Assembly: GCA_003225515.1 (NCBI GenBank)
Contig: QIAK01000172.1
Span: 1 to 10,172, forward strand
Origin: Acidobacteriota bacterium
GTDB taxonomy: Bacteria > Acidobacteriota > Terriglobia > Terriglobales > Acidobacteriaceae
DNA length: 10,172 bases
Reading direction: 5' to 3'
Below, piece after piece: positions 1 through 5,981 of the stretch (position 1 is the stretch's first letter; every line of letters starts with the position of its first letter). Both the position numbers and the translations under genes were made by a program. The notes beneath the pieces were generated by a model. The model was given only the letters and a program-made list of their open reading frames with translations. It did no database searches and was not told where the DNA came from.

Positions 1-1265
1 TTACCGATCCGAGTCGACCGCTGCTGTTAACGCCGCAAGTGATTTCAATTAATGGCAAGTACGAGATCGCCGTTCAAGTGCCGTTCACTACCACAAACCC
101 GGCATCTCCGTCGCGCCACACGCTGCTGGCCGTTGCCAACGATCGAATTGCATCCGCGGCGGGCCTATGGCCAAACCATCCATCCCGCTGGCATTCCGCC
201 CAGGCAGGAGCCGACATTGCTATGGTCACTTACGGTCCGTTTGCGGCGTCGCTGGCCCCTCTGGTTAGCGCTCACCAGGCGGAGGGCAAGTCGTCAGCCG
301 TAGTGCCGATCAATGATTTGTATGACGAGTTTAATTTCGGAGAGCGCAGCCCGTTTGCCATCAAGCAGTTCCTATGGACGGCCACACACAATTGGAAGAA
401 GCCTCCGACTTATTTGCTCTTGAACGGACGGGCTTCGTTTGATCCGCGAAACTATCTTGGACTCGGAGGACTCGATCTGGTGCCAACCCGGATCGTGCCC
501 TCCAGCAGTCTGATGACCTCGTCCGATGACTGGTTCTCGGACTTCAATAATTCAGGCATTCCCACGATAGCAACCGGACGCCTGCCTGTGGGTACGGCTG
601 ACGAAGCCGCGACGGTCGTCGGAAAAATCGCCACCTATGAAGGCCAGTCCACCAATGGTCCATGGACCTCGAACGCGCTAATGGTTGCCGACACTGACGA
701 TACTGAAAGCTTTACCCTGGACACCCAAACGGTTCAGGCGAAACTGCCGGCCACAATCCAGGTGAGTGATGTGTTTACCGGAACGGTGGGCGCTGCTGAG
801 GCAAGAACCGATATTCTCAACGCCATAAACTCCGGCCAGGTACTGGTCAATTATCTGGGACATGGCTCTGAAGAGCAGTGGTCAGGAGCTGATATTTTCG
901 ATACCACTTCTGTAAGTTCGCTGACCAATGGATCGCAGTTGCCGGTCTTCCTGATCATGGATTGCCTGAATGGATTTTTCCAGGATGTGAATTCACAGCC
1001 GTTAGGCGTGAGTTTGCTGCTGGCCTCGAACGGCGGCGCGGTGGCAGTCCTGGCCTCCAGCGGATTGAACCAGCCTGCACCTCAGACCAACCTTGACGCA
1101 CTAGTCGTGCAAAATGCAGTGAGCGCCAAGGGAGAGAGGTTGGGAGACGCGATCGTCAAAGCCAAGTCACACATCGGCGATCCCGACGTGCGCAGAACGT
1201 TTGTTCTATTCGGCGACCCTGCGATGAAAGTAAAACCGCCTTCAGCAAACATGACGACGCACTAG
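1..1265 (+). CDS. Peptidase family C25 (gingipain-like) protein, 3' part
   Basis: A probable secreted cysteine peptidase of the gingipain family (C25), cut by the left window edge. The frame is open from base 3, so a GTG at 39 is an internal Val and not the start; about 420 residues are visible. The catalytic His lies in NYLGHGSEEQW (His codon 861-863) and the catalytic Cys in FLIMDCLNGFF (Cys codon 963-965), spaced as in C25 enzymes. Other family landmarks are INDLYDEFNFGERSP, a DDWFSDF segment followed by IATGRLPV and KIATYE, and the closing FVLFGDPAMKVKPP. The N-terminal visible part (TDPSRPLLLTP...) resembles the beta-rich region that precedes the peptidase domain in relatives. The protein stops about 10 residues after the peptidase core, with no type IX secretion (Por) C-terminal domain. 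The signal peptide and any propeptide would be outside the window. It converges with the DAHP synthase gene. Family is fairly sure; substrate is unknown. Confidence 0.85.
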   Translation, partial: TDPSRPLLLTPQVISINGKYEIAVQVPFTTTNPASPSRHTLLAVANDRIASAAGLWPNHPSRWHSAQAGADIAMVTYGPFAASLAPLVSAHQAEGKSSAVVPINDLYDEFNFGERSPFAIKQFLWTATHNWKKPPTYLLLNGRASFDPRNYLGLGGLDLVPTRIVPSSSLMTSSDDWFSDFNNSGIPTIATGRLPVGTADEAATVVGKIATYEGQSTNGPWTSNALMVADTDDTESFTLDTQTVQAKLPATIQVSDVFTGTVGAAEARTDILNAINSGQVLVNYLGHGSEEQWSGADIFDTTSVSSLTNGSQLPVFLIMDCLNGFFQDVNSQPLGVSLLLASNGGAVAVLASSGLNQPAPQTNLDALVVQNAVSAKGERLGDAIVKAKSHIGDPDVRRTFVLFGDPAMKVKPPSANMTTH

Positions 1266-1287
1266 GGGCGCGCGGGGGCACGGAACT

Positions 1288-1308
1288 CTGGCGATTAGCT
1301 ATCGCCAG
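1288..1308. other. Perfect 8-bp hairpin between convergent genes
   Basis: The arms ctggcgat (1288-1295) and atcgccag (1301-1308) are perfectly complementary around a 5-nt loop. It sits 22 nt after the C25 stop and about 57 nt after the DAHP synthase stop on the other strand, where a shared bidirectional terminator would be expected. No T-run follows it on either strand, so it is not a standard intrinsic terminator. The rest of 1266-1365 shows nothing recognisable. Confidence 0.4.
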
Positions 1309-1365
1309 CCGATGCCATAGAACAATCGATCACGCAACGAAATACCGACTCTGCAATCTTAATTC

Positions 1366-2400
1366 TTACAATGCCGCAGTCACTGCTGTGGGCAGACTTG
1401 CCACCTGTCGCAGCGGTTCCTCCAGCGCGCGCATGACTTTTCCGAATCCGGCGAAGTCGAGCGACTGAGGGCCATCCGACAGCGCGCGTTCTGGGCAGGG
1501 ATGCACCTCAATAATCAGACCATCGGCGCCAACAGCTACAGCTGCGCGGGAGACAGCCGCAATCAGGCTCTGCTTCCCCGTGCCGTGCGAAGGATCCGCG
1601 ATCACGGGAAGATGCGACAGATCACGCGCCAGTGCGACGGCGGCGAGATCGATAGTGTTACGCATCTCGGTCTCGAAGGTTTTAATCCCGCGTTCGCAGA
1701 GAACGACTTGCTGGTTGCCTCCGGAGAGCAGGTACTCGGCAGCGAGCAACCATTCTTTGACTGTCGCTGACGGACCACGCTTCAGCAGGATAGGTTTTTT
1801 TACGGTGGCGAGACGGCGCAGCAGCGCGAAATTCTGCATGTTGCGAGCGCCCACTTGCAGCATGTCCACGTGCTCGCAGATCACGTCCACATCCTCGGTG
1901 CTCATCACTTCTGTGACTACGGGCAAGCCGGTTTCTTCGCGCGCCTCCCGCAAAATCTTGAGTGCCTCCAGTCCAAGGCCCTGGAAATCATACGGAGAAG
2001 TACGCGGTTTATAAGCCCCGCCGCGCAGCATTGAGGCTCCAGCGCGCTTGATGGCATGGGCTGTGTCGAGCAACTGTGTGCGCGATTCGACCGAACATGG
2101 GCCCGCAATCACCACGATCTCTGGACCTCCGATCGCTACTCCATTGATGTTTACGATGGTGCGATCGGGTTTGACCTGCCGGCTCACGAGTTTGAATGGC
2201 TGGGCGATTGCCATAACGTTATCGACTCCAGGAGCAACCTGAAGCGCTTCGATCTCATGTCGGCGTCCGCTGCCCACAGCGGCCACAATCGTGCGCTCGG
2301 TGCCGCGCGTGACGTGAGGCTGATATCCGGCTTCGCGGATGCGTTCAATAATGTGATTGATCTCCTGTTCGGTGGCCTTCTCTGACATGTTGACAATCAT
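1366..2400 (-). CDS. aroF: 3-deoxy-7-phosphoheptulonate (DAHP) synthase, type I beta
   Basis: Catalyses condensation of phosphoenolpyruvate and erythrose 4-phosphate to DAHP, the first step of the shikimate pathway; cytoplasmic. The 344 residues have the layout of the Thermotoga-type enzyme. Residues 1-70 form a small ferredoxin-like domain, which in that family carries allosteric inhibition by aromatic amino acids, and a TIM barrel follows from about residue 85. The metal ligands are visible as Cys102 (AGPCS), His272 (DPSHGTG), Glu298 (IIEVH) and Asp309, the same numbers I recall for T. maritima. Substrate-binding motifs RGGAYKPRTSPYDFQG, QVGARNMQNF and LLKRGPS are intact. The ATG at 2400 is chosen because AAGGAG (2411-2416) lies 10 nt upstream; an in-frame ATG at 2388 would be too far from it. 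The gene follows a leader peptide and attenuator, so expression is probably tied to aromatic amino acid supply. Symbols aroF, aroG and aroA are all used for this type, so the name is the least certain part. Confidence 0.95.
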   Translation of the reverse strand: MIVNMSEKATEQEINHIIERIREAGYQPHVTRGTERTIVAAVGSGRRHEIEALQVAPGVDNVMAIAQPFKLVSRQVKPDRTIVNINGVAIGGPEIVVIAGPCSVESRTQLLDTAHAIKRAGASMLRGGAYKPRTSPYDFQGLGLEALKILREAREETGLPVVTEVMSTEDVDVICEHVDMLQVGARNMQNFALLRRLATVKKPILLKRGPSATVKEWLLAAEYLLSGGNQQVVLCERGIKTFETEMRNTIDLAAVALARDLSHLPVIADPSHGTGKQSLIAAVSRAAVAVGADGLIIEVHPCPERALSDGPQSLDFAGFGKVMRALEEPLRQVASLPTAVTAAL

Positions 2401-2439
2401 TGGAATGTTTCTCCTTGAGTAGTGTTCGACGCTACCTAT

Positions 2440-2469
2440 AAAACAAAAGCCGCGATCTCTGATCGCGGC
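2440..2469 (-). terminator. Intrinsic terminator of the DAHP synthase attenuator
   Basis: On the minus strand a 9-bp perfect GC-rich stem (arms 2461-2469 and 2449-2457, GCCGCGATC/GATCGCGGC) with a 3-nt loop is followed at once by TTTTGTTTT (2448-2440). It lies between the aromatic-rich leader peptide and the DAHP synthase start codon, 39 nt upstream of the ATG. A terminator placed there makes sense only if read-through is controlled. Its 5' arm shares five bases with the antiterminator segment. Confidence 0.9.
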
Positions 2470-2566
2470 TGCGGTTCGAAGCTTGTTTAGTTTAGGTGAC
2501 CTTAGGGGCTCATCCTCACTCCAAGCTGCTCCGCAGCCGCTGCTTCTGGAAGCCAGAAGTAAGCGG
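2465..2566 (-). promoter_or_regulatory. Attenuator: protector hairpin (1:2) and antiterminator pairing (2:3)
   Basis: Two mutually exclusive structures can be drawn on the minus-strand RNA. The protector hairpin spans 2566-2537: CCGCT, 2-nt bulge, CTTCTGG, loop CTT, CCAGAAG, 1-nt bulge, AGCGG, giving 12 pairs. Its 5' side contains the Tyr-Phe-Trp codons. The antiterminator is a perfect 10-bp pairing of GCGGCTGCGG (2540-2531) with CCGCAGCCGC (2474-2465); the second segment overlaps the 5' arm of the terminator by five bases, and the first overlaps the 3' arm of the protector. A ribosome stalled on TAC TTC TGG (2561-2553) would break the protector and leave 2540-2531 free to form the antiterminator. 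With enough charged tRNA the protector re-forms and the terminator wins. The pairings are read from sequence; the mechanism is inferred by analogy with trp/phe attenuators. Confidence 0.85.
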
Positions 2567-2597
2567 TAAACGCGGCGCCTGGAGTAAATCGTGTCAT
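2502..2597 (-). CDS. Aromatic-rich leader peptide of the DAHP synthase attenuator (31 aa)
   Basis: A short open frame with ATG at 2597 and TAA at 2504-2502, preceded by AAGGA (2603-2607) with 5-nt spacing. The peptide has Phe at positions 4, 10 and 14, Tyr at 13 and Trp at 15, with the run AYFW at 12-15; the second half is Ala-rich and codes for the antiterminator segment. Five aromatic residues in the first 15, with one of each kind in a row, match the regulatory logic for the enzyme that opens the common aromatic pathway. The peptide itself probably has no function beyond being translated. It begins 50 nt after the pilin stop codon. I could not find a convincing promoter between the two, so transcription may start inside the 3' end of the pilin gene or come from the pilin promoter. 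Confidence 0.82.
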   Translation of the reverse strand: MTRFTPGAAFTAYFWLPEAAAAEQLGVRMSP

Positions 2598-2647
2598 GTA
2601 AGTCCTTAGTCCCAAATCAGACGAAGTAGTCGATCGCAGGAATGTAT

Positions 2648-2812
2648 CTACTGGAGAGAACTGGCTACACTTGAAAAGGCGTTGTTAGCATTTGAACCGA
2701 TCAAGCGAACTGTTCCCACCACCAAAACAAGAATAACCGCCAACATCACCGCGTATTCGGCGATGTCTTGTCCCGCATCTTCCGACCAAAACCGATGCAT
2801 CAATTTGGACAT
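2648..2812 (-). CDS. Flp/type IVb pilin, small subunit (54 aa)
   Basis: A 54-residue prepilin of the Flp (tight-adherence type) family, the structural subunit of thin surface pili. After a short charged leader (MSKLMHRFWSEDAG) comes the canonical processing motif G|QDIAEY: cleavage after Gly14 would place Glu at +5 and Tyr at +6 of the mature protein. A single hydrophobic segment follows at residues 20-39 (YAVMLAVILVLVVGTVRLIG), then a short polar tail (NANNAFSSVASSLQ). GGAGGAG (2818-2824) lies 5 nt before the ATG, a strong ribosome binding site. It is an orphan here: no tad/cpa assembly ATPase, secretin or prepilin peptidase gene is in the window. It lies 125 nt downstream of nuoN with a candidate promoter in between, so it is probably its own transcription unit. 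Family assignment is strong from the motif and length; the actual role in adhesion is inference. Confidence 0.87.
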   Translation of the reverse strand: MSKLMHRFWSEDAGQDIAEYAVMLAVILVLVVGTVRLIGSNANNAFSSVASSLQ

Positions 2813-2878
2813 TTGCTCTCCTCCAGGCCGCCGTCAATTCCCAGAGAGGGAAGGACTGAGCTTTAACTTGGTGCACAC

Positions 2879-2908
2879 ATGATGCACGCGGCGCGAGCCT
2901 CTTGTCAA
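2879..2908 (-). promoter_or_regulatory. Candidate sigma-70 promoter upstream of the pilin gene
   Basis: Perfect -35 TTGACA (2908-2903), 18-nt spacer and CATCAT (2884-2879), four of six matches to the -10 consensus. A transcript would start near 2872 and leave a leader of about 60 nt before the pilin ATG. An inverted repeat GTGCA-N7-TGCAC (2871-2887) covers the -10 and the likely start point and could be an operator. No intrinsic terminator is seen between nuoN and this site. Confidence 0.4.
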
Positions 2909-2937
2909 TGCGCGTTTCGCAATTTGTCGCGTGGAAA

Positions 2938-4482
2938 TTAGTGCGGCGAAACCGGCGCTGCAGGCTCAGTTTCGGTGCTGTTAGCGAATGTTGCAGCCTG
3001 CTGAGGCAATATTTCCTTAGCCGATTGCTGCGCATATTGCAGAACCTGGTTAGGCAAAATGCCAAGATAGAGGGTGGCCAGAATGCTGATGGCCAGGGCC
3101 GCGCCCAATCCAATCGGAACCGGCGTGACAGGAACCGGTTTGCGCGGCTCGCGCATGTACATGACCACCACGATGCGCAGATAGTAGTAGGCTCCGATGG
3201 CGCTGTTAATCACGCCGATGAGCGTAAGCCAAATCAGGTTCGCCTTCACAGCGGCGCTGAATACATAAAACTTGGCGAAGAATCCGCCGGTCATGGGAAT
3301 TCCGATCAGCGAAAGTAGAAATATTGTGAGCGTCGCTGCCAATAAAGGAGCGCTACGGCCCAGTCCTTCATAATCTTCAAGAGTCACGTACCGTTCGCCC
3401 GTATTGGCGAAGTGAGCGATGACCGCGAAAGCACCTACGTTCATCGCGGCATAAGAAGCCGCATAAAACATGGCGGCGGAAATCCCGGACACTGAATTGT
3501 CCGGGGCAATCATGGCGAATGCCACCAGAAGATATCCCGCGTGCGCAATCGAAGAGTAGGCCAGCAGCCGCTTGATATTGGTCTGGACGAGAGCACCCAC
3601 ATTCCCCAGCGTCATGGAGAATGCTGCTGCTATCCAGATCAGCCAGAAACGTCCGGGTGCGTTGATCGTGAATACGACCCGCAGCAGTACGGCGAAGGCC
3701 GCAGCCTTAGGCGCCGTCGACATAAAGCCCACGATGGGAGCAGGTGCGCCCTCGTAGACGTCGGGCGTCCAAATGTGAAACGGAGCAGCGGCGACTTTGA
3801 ATCCCAGGCCCACAAACATCAATGCCATTGCCACATACACCAGCAACTCAACCGGACCGGATTGCAGTTTCTGGCTAATCAGGGCAATGTTGGTGAATCC
3901 GGTAGCGCCGAACATAAGCGCCACGCCATATAGGAAGAATGCGGTCGCAAATGATCCCAGCAGGAAATATTTCAACGAGGACTCGCTGCTCGACGCTTCA
4001 TTGCGGCGAAATCCCGTAAGAATGTACGTGGAAATCGAGGAGATTTCGAGCCCAATGAAAATCAGAACCAGCTCAACCGCCGAAGACATCAAAGCCATGC
4101 CGACTACGCCAAAAAGAATCAAAGCGTAGTACTCGCCGGCACGAATCCCTTGCACTGCCATATAGTCGAATGAACTGAGGATTACGACGGCGGCAATCGC
4201 GATGACTAGAAAATGAAAGAAGACGCTGAAGCCATCCACCTTTACCATGTTGGAGAAGGCCAGACCCGGAGACCTCGCCATATACCAGGTGGCAAGCAGT
4301 CCAGCCACGGCGCCGCCCAGTGCAACGAGTCCGAGCAACTTCTGGCTCTTTTCCTCGTCCACCAAAGGTTCGAGCAGCATTACAACAATGCCGAAGACGG
4401 AGAGCACTAATTCGGGCAGGATGCGGATGTAATCCGTACTTTGCGGAATTGCCTGCAACACCGCTGCCGGCAAAAAAGTCAT
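2938..4482 (-). CDS. nuoN: NADH-quinone oxidoreductase subunit N
   Basis: One of the three antiporter-like proton-pumping subunits of the complex I membrane arm. The 514 residues form about 14 hydrophobic segments. The key charged residues of the proton path are visible: Glu146 in the GLEISSISTYIL helix, Lys229 in GLGFKVAAAPFHIWTPDVYEGAP, Lys259 in APKAAAF and Lys404 in GGFFAKFYVF, corresponding to the E. coli NuoN Glu133/Lys217/Lys247/Lys395 set. The C-terminal tail after residue 480 is polar (QQSAKEILPQQ...EPAAPVSPH) and longer than the core needs. The ATG at 4482 overlaps the nuoM stop in ATGA. It is the last nuo gene; no intrinsic terminator follows it. Confidence 0.97.
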   Translation of the reverse strand: MTFLPAAVLQAIPQSTDYIRILPELVLSVFGIVVMLLEPLVDEEKSQKLLGLVALGGAVAGLLATWYMARSPGLAFSNMVKVDGFSVFFHFLVIAIAAVVILSSFDYMAVQGIRAGEYYALILFGVVGMALMSSAVELVLIFIGLEISSISTYILTGFRRNEASSSESSLKYFLLGSFATAFFLYGVALMFGATGFTNIALISQKLQSGPVELLVYVAMALMFVGLGFKVAAAPFHIWTPDVYEGAPAPIVGFMSTAPKAAAFAVLLRVVFTINAPGRFWLIWIAAAFSMTLGNVGALVQTNIKRLLAYSSIAHAGYLLVAFAMIAPDNSVSGISAAMFYAASYAAMNVGAFAVIAHFANTGERYVTLEDYEGLGRSAPLLAATLTIFLLSLIGIPMTGGFFAKFYVFSAAVKANLIWLTLIGVINSAIGAYYYLRIVVVMYMREPRKPVPVTPVPIGLGAALAISILATLYLGILPNQVLQYAQQSAKEILPQQAATFANSTETEPAAPVSPH

Positions 4483-5981
4483 TGGCCGACCACCTTGCTC
4501 ACTGCATGCGTGACGGGGGGAGCGAGCGCATCCTGTACCGCAGGATCAATTGCACCCAACCATAGGATCGGCGCTACACCCATCACCAGCGCCGCCAAGG
4601 CGCAGGGCCATACCGCCGCCTTCTCAAAGCCGATCATATCCCGCATGGAATTGTTGATTGGATTGGTGACTTTGCCGAAGAACACCCTTTGATACATCCA
4701 CAACAAGTAACCGGCGCCGCCAAGTATTCCGTAGATTGCCCGCGCCTCGAATGCGCCGCTCAGCACGAGAAACTCGCCGATGAATCCGTTAAGCAGCGGA
4801 AGCCCCAGCGAAGCCAGAACGATGAACAGGAACGAGGTCGCGTAAACCGGCATAGGAGAGGCGACGCCGCCGAACTCGGAAATTTCATAGGTATGGCGGC
4901 GTTCGTGAAGAATTCCCGCCAGCATGAAGAGGCCGCCGGTCGAGATTCCATGAGCCAGCATCACAAACATCGCTCCGTTCAAACCCGCCTGCGTAAAGCT
5001 GAATATTCCCAGCACCACAAATCCCAAATGGCTGACCGACGAGTAGGCGATCAGCTTCTTCAAATTGGGCTGAACCATGGCGACGAGCGCGCCGTAGATG
5101 ATACCGATCAGCGCCAGCGTCATGATCCAAGACGCATTGTTGTGGGCTTGTTCGGGGAACAGGCCGAGGTTGAAGCGCAGCATGCCGTAGGTGCCCATTT
5201 TCAGCAGCACGCCGGCCAGCAGAACCGACCCGGCAGTGGGAGCCTCAACGTGTGCGTCCGGTAACCAAGTGTGAAACGGAAATAGCGGAACCTTTACCGC
5301 GAACGCCAGGAAGAATCCGAGGAAAAGCCACTGAGCTGCGCCCGGGAAACCTGCCAGCTGATGGCTCGCAATTTGATCGCGAATCGTAACGAAGTTGAAA
5401 GTGCCAGTCTTCGCGTACAGCCACAGTATCGCGGCCAGCATAAAAACCGACGCGATCATGGTGTACATGAAAAACTTCGCCGCGGCATAAACCTTGCGCT
5501 CGTGCCCGAAAATTCCGATCAGTAGCGCCATTGGTATCAGCGTCGCTTCCCAGAAGAAATAAAACAGGAAGAGATCGAGAGAGGTAAAGACACCGATCAG
5601 TGCGGTCTCAAGGATAAGCAGAATAATGAAAAATTCTTTTACCCGGTCATGAACCGATTTCCAGGAAATCAGCACACACAAGGGAGTCAGGAATGTGGTC
5701 AGCAGCACGAGCCAGAGGGAAATGCCGTCCATGCCCATGTGGTAGTGAATATTTGGAGTAGAGATCCAGGACCTGTCGATTTCGTATTGAAAGCCAGTTA
5801 CGGCGCGCCGGAAGTGCACCGGCAAATGTAGTGAGAGCAAGAAAGTGAGAAGAGAAAAAACCAGAGAGAAGATGCGAATGTCGCGATCGCGACGCGGAAA
5901 CAGCATCAGCAGCAACGCTCCCACAAGCGGCGCGAAGGTAACGAACGTCAGGATGTAGGGACTCCAGCTATCGGTGCTCAT
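4479..5981 (-). CDS. nuoM: NADH-quinone oxidoreductase subunit M
   Basis: Antiporter-like proton-pumping subunit between NuoL and NuoN in the membrane arm. With the start at 5981 it has 500 residues, the usual size. Conserved charged residues are Glu145 (FFWEATLIP), Lys230 (FAVKVPLFPFHTWLPDAHVEAPTAG region), Lys261 (LLKMGTYGMLRF) and Glu403 (GFIGEF), in line with E. coli Glu144/Lys234/Lys265/Glu407. The frame stays open 19 codons further upstream, but that extension is polar, lies inside nuoL and would not fit the family. The ATG at 5981 overlaps the nuoL stop in ATGA, has GGGAG (5986-5990) 4 nt upstream, and gives an N-terminus (MSTDSWSPYILTFVTFAPL) that goes straight into the first helix. 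Confidence 0.97.
   Translation of the reverse strand: MSTDSWSPYILTFVTFAPLVGALLLMLFPRRDRDIRIFSLVFSLLTFLLSLHLPVHFRRAVTGFQYEIDRSWISTPNIHYHMGMDGISLWLVLLTTFLTPLCVLISWKSVHDRVKEFFIILLILETALIGVFTSLDLFLFYFFWEATLIPMALLIGIFGHERKVYAAAKFFMYTMIASVFMLAAILWLYAKTGTFNFVTIRDQIASHQLAGFPGAAQWLFLGFFLAFAVKVPLFPFHTWLPDAHVEAPTAGSVLLAGVLLKMGTYGMLRFNLGLFPEQAHNNASWIMTLALIGIIYGALVAMVQPNLKKLIAYSSVSHLGFVVLGIFSFTQAGLNGAMFVMLAHGISTGGLFMLAGILHERRHTYEISEFGGVASPMPVYATSFLFIVLASLGLPLLNGFIGEFLVLSGAFEARAIYGILGGAGYLLWMYQRVFFGKVTNPINNSMRDMIGFEKAAVWPCALAALVMGVAPILWLGAIDPAVQDALAPPVTHAVSKVVGQ

Noticed and set aside
39..41. GTG at 39 as the start of the C25 protein
   Set aside because: The frame is open to the window edge, and the residues before it (TDPSRPLLLTPQ) read like the family's upstream beta domain; no ribosome binding site precedes it.
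1288..1308. The 8-bp hairpin as an intrinsic terminator
   Set aside because: The stem is good but no T-run follows on either strand; kept only as a hairpin.
2440..2600. A T-box or metabolite riboswitch upstream of DAHP synthase
   Set aside because: No T-box consensus (such as the TGGNACC bulge) was found, and the translated aromatic codons with matching alternative stems explain the region better.
2682..2882. 66-codon plus-strand open frame opposite the pilin
   Set aside because: It is the antisense shadow of the pilin gene, without a ribosome binding site or protein-like composition.
2685..3113. 142-codon minus-strand open frame spanning the nuoN end and the pilin gene
   Set aside because: It overlaps nuoN and the pilin in another frame, is rich in Arg/Cys, and has no recognisable domain; both overlapped genes have strong family motifs.
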